DNA from: Pseudomonas sp. Irchel 3H7 | Lineage (GTDB): Bacteria > Pseudomonadota > Gammaproteobacteria > Pseudomonadales > Pseudomonadaceae | Assembly (NCBI RefSeq): GCF_900187605.1 | Contig: NZ_FYEA01000009.1 | Span: 62,001 to 126,000, forward strand | Direction: 5' to 3' | DNA length: 64,000 nucleotides | Part shown: positions 23,795-32,145 of the stretch, one piece after another | Position numbering within the stretch: the stretch's first letter is position 1 | Layout: each line of letters begins with the position of its first letter | Program-made: the position numbers and the translations under genes | Notes under the pieces: generated by a model | Seen by the model: only the letters and a program-made list of their open reading frames with translations | Told to the model about the DNA's origin: nothing | Database searches by the model: none

Positions 23795-25597
23795 TTAGAA
23801 CCACGCATCCTGCATCGCCAGACACGTATCATCCCGCGCCTCCAGCAACGTCAGTTCATGGCGGCATCCCGGCACTTCCCACGTCAGGAAATACCGCGCC
23901 GCCTGTAACTTGCCCTTATAGAAGTCAGCATCCGCCGCATTACCCTTGGCCAACCCTTCCTCGGCACGAATCGCCTGCTCCAGCCAGCGCCAGCCAATAA
24001 CCGTGTGGCCGAAGACCTTCAGGTACAACGCCGAATTCGCCAGGCTGCTATTGACCTTGCCCTGTGCCAGATCGGTCAACAAACCGATGGTCACCGTTTG
24101 CAGGCGCGCGACCAGTTTCTCTAACGGCTCACGCAACGCGGTCAGCGATTCGTAAGCAGTTGCGCGCTCTGCCGTGGTGGCGATCAGACGAATCAATTGC
24201 TTCAGTCCCGCGCCACCGTTCTGCGCCAATTTACGCCCGAGCAAGTCCAGCGATTGAATGCCATGGGTGCCTTCATGAATCGGGTTCAAGCGGTTATCGC
24301 GGTAATACTGCTCCACCGGGTATTCGCGGGTGTAACCGTGACCGCCAAGAATCTGGATCGCCAGTTCGTTGGCCTTGAGGCAGAACTCCGACGGCCAGGA
24401 TTTGACGATCGGTGTCAGCAGATCCAGCAACTCATGCGCCTGCTTGCGCTCGGCTTCGGATTCAAGCGTCGTGGTGTCATCGAATAGCCGCGCTGCATAG
24501 AGGCCGAGGTCAAATGCACCTTCGACGTAGGACTTTTGCGTCAACAGCATACGTCTGACATCGGCGTGCTGAATGATCGCCACCGGCGCGGTAGTCGGAT
24601 CCTTGCTGTCCGGCACGCGACCTTGCGGGCGCTCGCGGGCGTATTCCAGCGAGTACAGGTAACCGGCATAACCGAGCATCACCGCGCCCATGCCTACGCC
24701 GATCCGCGCCTCGTTCATCATCTGGAACATGTAGCTCAAGCCGTGGTGCGGTTTTCCCACCAGATAACCAACACACTCACCGTTATCGCCGAAGTTCAAC
24801 GCTGTGGAGGTGGTGCCGCGCCAGCCCATCTTGTGAAACAGCCCGGCCAGCAGAACATCGTTACGCTGGCCGAGGCTGCCGTCATCGTTGACCAGAAACT
24901 TCGGCACGATGAACAGCGAGATACCTTTAACGCCCGCAGGTGCGTCGGGCAGCTTGGCCAGGACCATGTGCACGATGTTTTCCGACAGCGGGTGATCGCC
25001 GCCGGAAATGAAGATCTTGTTGCCCTTGAGGCGATAGGTGCCGTCGGACGCCGGCTCGGCGCGCGTACGAATATCCGACAGCGATGATCCTGCGTGGGGC
25101 TCGGTCAGGGCCATGGTGCCGAAGAAGCGGCCGTCGATCATCGGTTGCAGAAAGCGTTGTTTCTGTTCGTCCGTGCCAAAGCTCTCAATCAGGTTCGCCG
25201 CGCCCATGGTCAGGAACGGGTAGGACGTCGACGCCGCGTTGGCTGACTGGAAATGCGCGAAGCAGGCTTGCGACAGCAGTGTAGGAAGCTGCATGCCGCC
25301 CGCGTCGAAACTTCTCGCGGCGTTGAGGAATCCGGCCTCGAGGAAGGCATCCACCGCCGGTTTCACTTCAGGAATCAGAATCGCCTGACCGTCCTCGTAG
25401 CGCGGTTCGTTCTCGTCGCCCTTGCGGTTGTGCGGGGCGAAGTACTTCTCGGCGATGCTGCGTGCGGTGCCGATGGCGGCGTCGAAGGTCTCGCGGTTGT
25501 GCTCGGCAAAGCGCTCACGCCGGGTCAGGCCCTCGGCATCAAGGACTTCATACAGCTCGAAAGCCAGATTGCGGGAACTGAGCAGCGTCTCGGACAT
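23795..25597 (-). CDS. Acyl-CoA dehydrogenase with extra C-terminal domain
   Basis: A 600-residue FAD enzyme of the extended acyl-CoA dehydrogenase class. Visible: the flavin/substrate segment FFGTMALTEPHAGSSLSDI, the middle KGNKIFISGGDH block, and the C-terminal domain signature AIQILGGHGYTREYPVEQYYRD with NPIHEGTHGIQSLDLLGRK, which supplies the catalytic acid region. About 130 residues follow the core, as in the long-form family that acts on unusual acyl-CoA substrates such as 3-(methylthio)propanoyl-CoA or phenylacyl-CoA. Substrate cannot be read from sequence. It stands alone, ending 8 bases from a palindromic element. Confidence 0.92.
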   Translation of the reverse strand: MSETLLSSRNLAFELYEVLDAEGLTRRERFAEHNRETFDAAIGTARSIAEKYFAPHNRKGDENEPRYEDGQAILIPEVKPAVDAFLEAGFLNAARSFDAGGMQLPTLLSQACFAHFQSANAASTSYPFLTMGAANLIESFGTDEQKQRFLQPMIDGRFFGTMALTEPHAGSSLSDIRTRAEPASDGTYRLKGNKIFISGGDHPLSENIVHMVLAKLPDAPAGVKGISLFIVPKFLVNDDGSLGQRNDVLLAGLFHKMGWRGTTSTALNFGDNGECVGYLVGKPHHGLSYMFQMMNEARIGVGMGAVMLGYAGYLYSLEYARERPQGRVPDSKDPTTAPVAIIQHADVRRMLLTQKSYVEGAFDLGLYAARLFDDTTTLESEAERKQAHELLDLLTPIVKSWPSEFCLKANELAIQILGGHGYTREYPVEQYYRDNRLNPIHEGTHGIQSLDLLGRKLAQNGGAGLKQLIRLIATTAERATAYESLTALREPLEKLVARLQTVTIGLLTDLAQGKVNSSLANSALYLKVFGHTVIGWRWLEQAIRAEEGLAKGNAADADFYKGKLQAARYFLTWEVPGCRHELTLLEARDDTCLAMQDAWF

Positions 25598-25684
25598 GGC
25601 GGCCTACCTGAAATTGGGGTTGGGCCGAGTCTAGGCGTGCTGATAAAGGCTGAACAGGATGATTGATGGGCGTGATACAGAAGC

Positions 25685-25752
25685 AAAAGATCGCAGCCTT
25701 CGGCAGCTCCTACACCAATTCCTGTAGGAGCTGCCGAAGGCTGCGATCTTTT
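25685..25752. repeat. REPIN, GATCGCAGCC-TTCGG-CAGCTCCTACA type
   Basis: Two 30-base inverted copies (AAAAGATCGCAGCCTTCGGC... from 25685; the complement ending at 25752) with an 8-base spacer, forming one long near-perfect hairpin. Lies upstream of the acyl-CoA dehydrogenase gene and directly abuts a second REPIN of another family. Confidence 0.9.
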
Positions 25753-25759
25753 GATCTTT

Positions 25760-25847
25760 TGTAGGAGTGAGCCTGCTCGCGATAGCGGTCTGTCAGTCAA
25801 ACAAATGTGTCTGATAGATCGCTATCGCGAGCAGGCTCACTCCTACA
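25760..25847. repeat. REPIN, GAGCCTGCTCGC type
   Basis: Inverted copies at 25760-25787 and 25820-25847 separated by 32 bases; the same family as at 10.1 and 51.1 kb. It lies between the putA 3' end and the neighbouring REPIN. Confidence 0.9.
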
Positions 25848-25859
25848 GGGGATTTCATT

Positions 25860-25884
25860 CCAGGCGACCGTTGCGGTCGCCTGG
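25860..25884 (-). terminator. Stem-loop 12 bases after putA
   Basis: CCAGGCGACCG-TTG-CGGTCGCCTGG is a perfect 11-bp GC-rich stem with a 3-base loop. It is placed like a terminator for putA, though no clear T-run follows on the minus strand. Confidence 0.6.
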
Positions 25885-25896
25885 AGTTACAGCGGT

Positions 25897-28800
25897 TTAG
25901 CCGATCGTCATCAGGCTGGCATTACCACCCGCCGCCGCAGTGTTAACACTCAACGCCCGCTCGATCACCAGACGCTCCAGCGCAATGTTGGTCTCACCCT
26001 GGGACAAGCCTTGAACCCCAACAATCGCGCCGGCACGCTTGGCGATCTGCTGGCAAACGCCGCGCAACTGGTCGGAATGGCCGTGATGCAGAACCGCATC
26101 AAATACCACCTCGTCCTTGTTCCAGTCGGCAACCAGTTTGATCCGTGCCTGAATCTCCTTCGGCAGGCGTGCGAACAAGGCCTTGCTGATGTCGGACTCC
26201 GGCCACACTGCCGAACCGCCCACGGCCAATACCGCAGCCAGTTGCGTCAGCAGATCACCTTCAACTTCCGCCAGGCACAACACGTGCTCACGCGGCAGGA
26301 TCGCGTAGCTGTTTTTCTCACCGGTCGGGCCGGCCAGTACGCGGGTGATGCCGCTCTGCGATTGCGCAGCGTACTGCACGCACAGGGTGCTCAGGTCGGC
26401 GTATTTGTTGCTTTCAGCCCAGGCTTTCAGAGCGTTCAGCGGTTTGCTCATGGCATCGCGCAAACGAACGTCCGGGGCGATAACGGCATCACCGCGAGCG
26501 AAGGATTGTTCGATAGCGTCGGTAGGGCGTGTCGCCAGCAAGCGGTACAGGTACAACGGGCCACCGGCTTTCGGACCGGTACCCGACAGGCCTTCGCCGC
26601 CGAATGGCTGCACGCCGACCACGGCACCGACGATGTTACGGTTTACGTAGACGTTACCGGCGTTGACGTTGTCGATCACCTTGGCGATGGTCTCGTCGAT
26701 GCGCGTGTGCACGCCCAGCGTCAGACCATAACCGGAAGCGTTGATCTGGCCGATCAGTTGATCGATTTCTTTGCGCTTGTAGCGCACCACATGCAGCACC
26801 GGGCCGAAGATCTCGCGTTGCAGCTCGTCGAAGCTTTCCAGCTCGATCAGCGTCGGCATGACGAAGGTGCCGCGTTTGACTTCTTCGGTATCGGCAATCG
26901 CCACCTGGTACACATTGCGACCTTTGTCGCGCATGCCCTGGATGTGCTTGTCGATGCCAGCCTTGGCTTCGGCGTCGATCACCGGGCCGATGTCCACGGA
27001 CAGGCGCTCCGGGTTGCCGAGACGGCTTTCCGCCATGGCCCCTTTGAGCATTTCGATGACGCGATCGGCGGAATCTTCCTGCAGGCACAGGACCCGCAGT
27101 GCCGAGCAACGCTGACCGGCGCTGTCGAACGCCGACGACACCACGTCGATCACGACTTGTTCGGTCAGCGCCGAAGAGTCGACGATCATTGCGTTCTGGC
27201 CGCCGGTTTCGGCGATCAGCGGAATCGGACGGCCCTGGCTGTCGAGACGGCCAGCAATGTTGCGTTGCAGCAGGCGCGCGACTTCGGTGGAACCGGTGAA
27301 CATCACGCCTTTGACGCGTTCATCGCCAACCAGACCGGCGCCGACGGTTTCACCGCGACCCGGCAGCAGTTGCAGCACGCCTTCCGGGATCCCGGCTTCG
27401 AGCAGCAAGCGTACGGCTTGAGCCGCGACCAGCGGAGTTTGTTCGGCAGGCTTGGCCAGTACCGGGTTACCGGCAGCCAGTGCCGCAGCAACCTGACCAC
27501 TGAAAATCGCCAGCGGGAAGTTCCACGGGCTGATGCACACCACCGGACCCAGTGGGCGATGGGCGTCATTACTGAAATCGTTGCGCGCCTGCACTGCGTA
27601 ATAACGCAGGAAGTCGACGGCTTCGCGGACTTCGGCGATGGCGTTGGCGAAGGTCTTGCCGGCTTCGCGAGCCAGCAGGCCCATCAGCGGCTGAATCTCG
27701 CCTTCCATCAAGTCAGCGGCACGTTCCAGAATCGCCGCGCGTTCGGCCGGCGGGGTGGCCTGCCAGATCGGTGCGGCGTTCAGTGCGCATTGAATGGCGT
27801 TGTCGACGTCTTCGACGGTGGCTTCTTGAACATGACCGACCACATCACGGTGATCGGCCGGGTTCAGAACGGCTGCCGGCGTTTCGTTGCTGGAGGCGCA
27901 ACCGAGCATCGGCGCGGCTTTCCAGTCGTTGTGTGCGGTGGCGAGCAAGGCGCAGGACAGCGAAGCCAGACGATGTTCGTTGGCCATGTCGATGCCGCTG
28001 GAGTTGGCGCGTTCGGCACCGTACAGATCACGCGGCAGCGGAATGCGCGGGTGCGGCAGGCCGAAACCACCTTCCACGGTTGCCATCTGCTCGATCTGCG
28101 CCACCGGATCGGCCACCAATTCCTGAATCGAAATCGACTGGTCGGCGATGCGGTTGACGAACGAAGTGTTCGCGCCGTTTTCCAGCAGTCGACGTACCAG
28201 ATACGCCAACAGGGTTTCGTGAGTGCCGACTGGTGCATACACGCGGCACGGACGGTTCAGCTTGCCTTCGGAAACTTTGCCTACAACCTGCTCGTAGAGC
28301 GGTTCGCCCATGCCGTGCAGGCACTGGAATTCGTACTGGCCGGGGTAATAGTTCTGACCGGCAATGTGGTAAATGGCCGACAGGGTGTGGGCGTTGTGCG
28401 TGGCGAACTGCGGGTAGATGACTTCCGGCACCGACAGCAGTTTGCGTGCGCAAGCGATGTAGGAAACGTCGGTGTACACCTTGCGGGTATAGACCGGATA
28501 GCCTTCCAGGCCTTCGACCTGGGCGCGCTTGATTTCGCTGTCCCAGTACGCGCCTTTCACCAAGCGGATCATCAGGCGATGACGGCTGCGGCGAGCCAGG
28601 TCGATCACGTAGTCGATCACGTACGGGCAACGCTTCTGGTACGCCTGGATAACGAAACCGATGCCGTTCCAGCCAGTCAGCTGCGGCTCGAAGCACAGAC
28701 GCTCGAGCAGATCCAGCGACAGTTCGAGACGGTCGGCTTCTTCGGCGTCGATGTTCAGGCCGATGTCGTATTGCTTGGCCAGCAGGGTCAGCGACAGCAG

Positions 28801-29850
28801 GCGCGGGTACAGCTCGTCCATCACGCGCTCATACTGCGCACGGCTGTAACGCGGGTGCAGTGCCGACAGCTTGATGGAAATGCCCGGGCCTTCATAAATC
28901 CCACGGCCGTGGGAGGCTTTGCCGATCGAGTGAATGGCTTGTTCGTACGACGCCAGGTACTTCTGCGCGTCGTGCTCGGTCAGTGCCGCTTCACCGAGCA
29001 TGTCGTAGGAGTAGCGGAAGCCCTTGGCTTCGAACTTGCTCGCGTTGGCCAGCGCTTCGGCGATGGTTTCGCCGGTGACGAACTGCTCGCCCATCAGGCG
29101 CATGGCCATGTCGACGCCCTTGCGGATCATCGGCTCGCCGCTCTTGCCGATGATGCGGCTCAGCGACGACGTCAGGCCGGCTTCGTTGTGCGTCGAGACC
29201 AGTTTGCCGGTCAGCAGCAGGCCCCAAGTGGCCGCGTTGACGAACAGCGAAGGGCTGTTGCCCAAGTGCGGATGCCAGTTGCCGGTGCTGATCTTGTCGC
29301 GGATCAGTGCATCGCGGGTGCCTTTGTCCGGGATACGCAGCAGCGCTTCGGCCAGGCACATCAGCGCCACGCCTTCCTGGGACGACAGGGAAAATTCCTG
29401 CAGCAGACCTTGAACGATGCCCGCACGACCGCCGGCACTTTTCTGGTTACGCAGTTTTTCCGCGATGGAGGCGGCGAGTTTGTTGGTGGCTTCGGCCATT
29501 GGTGCCGGCAGGCGAGCCTGCTCGATCAGCATCGGCACCACTTCCGGCTCAGGGCGGCGGTAAGCGGCGGTGATCGATGCGCGCAGTACGGACTGCGGCA
29601 GGATGCTTTCGGCGAATTCGAGGAAGCATTGGTGCGCGTGATCAGTGTGGACTTCGCCCGCCTCGTCGGCGTCCTTGGCGGTCAAACCGTTCAGCTCGGT
29701 CAGGGTTGCACCACCCTCGAGTTTTTCCAGGTAATTGAAAATTGCCTGCTTGATCAGCCAGTGCGGTGTGCGATCAATCGAGGTCGCGGCCGCCTTCAGG
29801 CGCTCGCGGGTCGGGTCATCGAGTTTGACCCCAAGGGTGGTGGTAGCCAT
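25897..29850 (-). CDS. putA: Trifunctional proline utilisation protein PutA
   Basis: A 1317-residue enzyme that oxidises proline to glutamate in two steps and also represses its own gene. Domain order: residues about 1-45, ribbon-helix-helix DNA-binding domain (ATTTLGVKLDDPTRERLK); about 230-560, FAD proline dehydrogenase barrel (GPGISIKLSALHPRYSR, DAEEADRLELS, RLVKGAYWD); about 640-1130, P5C dehydrogenase with the catalytic Cys in DSAGQRCSALRVL and Glu in LIAETGGQNAM; and a C-terminal domain. Start at 29850 follows GAGGATAAAAAT. The RHH domain marks it as the self-regulating type, which fits the six GTTGCA half-sites in the putA-putP gap. Divergent from the proline transporter gene. Confidence 0.97.
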   Translation of the reverse strand: MATTTLGVKLDDPTRERLKAAATSIDRTPHWLIKQAIFNYLEKLEGGATLTELNGLTAKDADEAGEVHTDHAHQCFLEFAESILPQSVLRASITAAYRRPEPEVVPMLIEQARLPAPMAEATNKLAASIAEKLRNQKSAGGRAGIVQGLLQEFSLSSQEGVALMCLAEALLRIPDKGTRDALIRDKISTGNWHPHLGNSPSLFVNAATWGLLLTGKLVSTHNEAGLTSSLSRIIGKSGEPMIRKGVDMAMRLMGEQFVTGETIAEALANASKFEAKGFRYSYDMLGEAALTEHDAQKYLASYEQAIHSIGKASHGRGIYEGPGISIKLSALHPRYSRAQYERVMDELYPRLLSLTLLAKQYDIGLNIDAEEADRLELSLDLLERLCFEPQLTGWNGIGFVIQAYQKRCPYVIDYVIDLARRSRHRLMIRLVKGAYWDSEIKRAQVEGLEGYPVYTRKVYTDVSYIACARKLLSVPEVIYPQFATHNAHTLSAIYHIAGQNYYPGQYEFQCLHGMGEPLYEQVVGKVSEGKLNRPCRVYAPVGTHETLLAYLVRRLLENGANTSFVNRIADQSISIQELVADPVAQIEQMATVEGGFGLPHPRIPLPRDLYGAERANSSGIDMANEHRLASLSCALLATAHNDWKAAPMLGCASSNETPAAVLNPADHRDVVGHVQEATVEDVDNAIQCALNAAPIWQATPPAERAAILERAADLMEGEIQPLMGLLAREAGKTFANAIAEVREAVDFLRYYAVQARNDFSNDAHRPLGPVVCISPWNFPLAIFSGQVAAALAAGNPVLAKPAEQTPLVAAQAVRLLLEAGIPEGVLQLLPGRGETVGAGLVGDERVKGVMFTGSTEVARLLQRNIAGRLDSQGRPIPLIAETGGQNAMIVDSSALTEQVVIDVVSSAFDSAGQRCSALRVLCLQEDSADRVIEMLKGAMAESRLGNPERLSVDIGPVIDAEAKAGIDKHIQGMRDKGRNVYQVAIADTEEVKRGTFVMPTLIELESFDELQREIFGPVLHVVRYKRKEIDQLIGQINASGYGLTLGVHTRIDETIAKVIDNVNAGNVYVNRNIVGAVVGVQPFGGEGLSGTGPKAGGPLYLYRLLATRPTDAIEQSFARGDAVIAPDVRLRDAMSKPLNALKAWAESNKYADLSTLCVQYAAQSQSGITRVLAGPTGEKNSYAILPREHVLCLAEVEGDLLTQLAAVLAVGGSAVWPESDISKALFARLPKEIQARIKLVADWNKDEVVFDAVLHHGHSDQLRGVCQQIAKRAGAIVGVQGLSQGETNIALERLVIERALSVNTAAAGGNASLMTIG

Positions 29851-29922
29851 ATTTTTATCCTCATGGTTGCCACAGTTGCGTGGCATCAGCTGGCCGCAAG
29901 ATTAGCCGTGCGCTGAAAGAGG

Positions 29923-30161
29923 TGCAACCGGGTGCAACCCTTTTTTTGTCGGAATAATAGGCAGCTCGTCAGGAATTATTTTCTGGTACGAAAGTGCTGC
30001 TCCTGCTTGGTGCTTTTGCTTCTAGCAAAGGGCCATGACTGCCACAAAAGGGAGCAAAAACGGGGTGATCGTCGATAAATCCGACTAGGTGCAACTAATT
30101 CTCACGAAACTGGTTGCACCTTATTTGATTTGTTGCATAGCATTCGCGCCCAAGGTGCAAC
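29923..30161. promoter_or_regulatory. Cluster of six PutA-type operator half-sites (GTTGCA/TGCAAC)
   Basis: The 458-base gap between putA and putP holds TGCAAC at 29923, 29933, 30090 and 30156 and GTTGCA at 30113 and 30132, mostly in the wider form GGTTGCACC/GGTGCAACC. E. coli PutA is known to bind GTTGCA through its ribbon-helix-helix domain, and this protein has that domain. The arrangement as two tight tandem sites near putA and four spread ones towards putP suggests looping or cooperative repression that is lifted when PutA moves to the membrane with proline. Confidence 0.8.
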
Positions 30162-30308
30162 CGGGATTAACCCGGTGTACCGGCTGATGGCTTTCCTGGG
30201 GAAACATCAGTCCTAAATGCGCGGGATCCCGGATCGTCTGCCAAACGTCGTCGTTTGCGTGCGGTTCACCACCGCCGCTACATAAAAACAAAGCCAGGGC
30301 GTAACTCA

Positions 30309-31793
30309 ATGAGCGTAAGCAATCCAACCCTGATCACGTTCGTGATCTACATCGCAGCAATGGTGCTGATCGGCTTGATGGCCTATCGCTCCACCAACAA
30401 CCTTTCTGACTATATTCTCGGCGGTCGCAGCCTCGGCAGCGTCGTCACCGCGCTGTCCGCCGGTGCGTCCGACATGAGTGGCTGGTTGTTGATGGGCCTG
30501 CCGGGCGCCATCTATATGTCCGGTCTGTCCGAAAGCTGGATCGCCATCGGTCTGGTCATCGGTGCCTACCTGAACTGGCTGTTCGTTGCCGGCCGTCTGC
30601 GCGTGCAGACCGAGCACAACGGCGACGCCCTGACCCTGCCGGATTACTTCGCCAGCCGTTTTGAAGATAAAAGCGGTCTGCTGCGGATCATTTCGGCGAT
30701 CGTGATTCTGGTGTTCTTCACCATCTACTGCGCTTCCGGCATCGTGGCCGGTGCCCGTCTGTTCGAAAGCACCTTCGGCATGTCCTACGAGACGGCGCTG
30801 TGGGCCGGTGCTGCGGCGACGATTGCTTACACCTTTATTGGTGGTTTCCTCGCGGTGAGCTGGACCGACACCGTACAAGCCACGCTGATGATTTTCGCGC
30901 TGATCCTCACGCCGATCATCGTCCTGCTGGCTACTGGTGGCGTCGATACCACGTTCCTGGCGATCGAGGCGCAAGATCCGAGCAACTTCGACATGCTCAA
31001 AGGCACCACCTTCATCGGCATTATCTCGCTGATGGGCTGGGGTCTGGGCTACTTCGGTCAGCCGCACATCCTCGCGCGTTTCATGGCGGCAGATTCGGTT
31101 AAGTCGATCGCCAAGGCGCGTCGCATTTCCATGACCTGGATGATCCTGTGCCTGGGCGGCACTGTGGCGGTGGGCTTCTTCGGTATCGCGTACTTCTCGG
31201 CGCACCCGGAAGTTGCCGGTCCCGTGACCGAGAACCACGAACGCGTGTTCATCGAACTGGCCAAACTGCTGTTCAACCCATGGATCGCCGGTGTGCTGTT
31301 GTCGGCCATTCTGGCTGCTGTGATGAGCACCCTGAGCTGCCAGTTGCTGGTGTGCTCGAGCGCCCTGACCGAAGACTTCTACAAAACCTTCCTGCGTAAA
31401 TCCGCTTCGCAACTGGAGCTGGTCTGGGTCGGCCGCGCCATGGTGCTGTTGGTTGCACTGATCGCGATCGCCTTGGCGGCCAACCCGGAAAACCGCGTAC
31501 TGGGCCTGGTGTCCTACGCCTGGGCCGGTTTCGGTGCTGCGTTCGGTCCGGTTGTGCTGATCTCGGTGGTCTGGAAAGGCATGACCCGTGACGGCGCACT
31601 GGCCGGTATTCTGGTCGGCGCGATCACCGTGGTGGTGTGGAAGCATTTCGAACTGCTGGGTCTGTACGAAATCATCCCGGGCTTCATCTTCGCCAGCCTG
31701 GCCATCTACATCGTCAGCAAGATGGGCGAGCCGACCAGAGGCATGGTGCAGCGCTTCGAAGCGGCGGAAAAAGATTTCCACCTGAACAAGTAA
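30309..31793 (+). CDS. putP: Sodium/proline symporter PutP
   Basis: A 494-residue member of the sodium:solute symporter family with about thirteen membrane segments. Characteristic pieces are the N-terminal FVIYIAAMVLIGLMAY, the sodium/substrate region ALSAGASDMSGWLLMGLPGA, and the signature GWGLGYFGQPHILARFMA. PutP brings proline into the cell with Na+ and is normally co-regulated with putA, which is divergent here. Start at 30309 gives the usual MSVSNPTLIT N-terminus; a longer frame to 30255 is less likely. A strong intrinsic terminator follows 24 bases after the stop. Confidence 0.95.
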   Translation: MSVSNPTLITFVIYIAAMVLIGLMAYRSTNNLSDYILGGRSLGSVVTALSAGASDMSGWLLMGLPGAIYMSGLSESWIAIGLVIGAYLNWLFVAGRLRVQTEHNGDALTLPDYFASRFEDKSGLLRIISAIVILVFFTIYCASGIVAGARLFESTFGMSYETALWAGAAATIAYTFIGGFLAVSWTDTVQATLMIFALILTPIIVLLATGGVDTTFLAIEAQDPSNFDMLKGTTFIGIISLMGWGLGYFGQPHILARFMAADSVKSIAKARRISMTWMILCLGGTVAVGFFGIAYFSAHPEVAGPVTENHERVFIELAKLLFNPWIAGVLLSAILAAVMSTLSCQLLVCSSALTEDFYKTFLRKSASQLELVWVGRAMVLLVALIAIALAANPENRVLGLVSYAWAGFGAAFGPVVLISVVWKGMTRDGALAGILVGAITVVVWKHFELLGLYEIIPGFIFASLAIYIVSKMGEPTRGMVQRFEAAEKDFHLNK

Positions 31794-31816
31794 TTGTTCT
31801 GAGCTGAGGCTCATCC

Positions 31817-31855
31817 AAAAACGGCCCGTTTCCACAGGAGACGGGCCGTTTTTTT
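31817..31855 (+). terminator. Intrinsic terminator of putP
   Basis: AAAAACGGCCCGTTTCC / GGAGACGGGCCGTTTTTTT is a GC-rich hairpin with flanking A and T runs, a textbook rho-independent terminator on the plus strand. Confidence 0.92.
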
Positions 31856-31888
31856 GTGCCTGTGATTTCTTGCCGACGCTGAAGAAAC

Positions 31889-31980
31889 CTGTGGGAGCTG
31901 GCTTGCCAGCGATGAGGGCGGCACATTCAGAACATTCAGTAACTGACGCATCGCTATCGCTGGCAAGCCAGCTCCCACAG
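31889..31980. repeat. REPIN, GAGCTGGCTTGCCAGC type
   Basis: Inverted copies CTGTGGGAGCTGGCTTGCCA... from 31889 and the complement ending at 31980, about 37 bases apart. A different family from the REPINs at 10.1 and 25.7 kb. The rest of the putP-vgrG gap holds an A/T-rich stretch near 32035-32055 that may include the vgrG promoter. Confidence 0.88.
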
Positions 31981-32145
31981 GGTTCTATGGATGACTTGAG
32001 GGATTTGTCTGTAGTTGAAAGCGCCGTTTTTTGCAGGTTTTTTCGGCAAAAAAAGTAGGGCAAATCTGATTTTCCCGTCACCCATTCACCACCCCTTGCC
32101 CCTCATGCAGAATCGCCCGCCCTTCATTCTGCAGAGAGACATCGG

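Noticed and set aside
25807..29916. An open frame of 1369 codons on the strand opposite putA
   Set aside because: It mirrors putA over its whole length, starts inside a REPIN and has no recognisable domain; long antisense frames are common opposite GC-rich pseudomonad genes.
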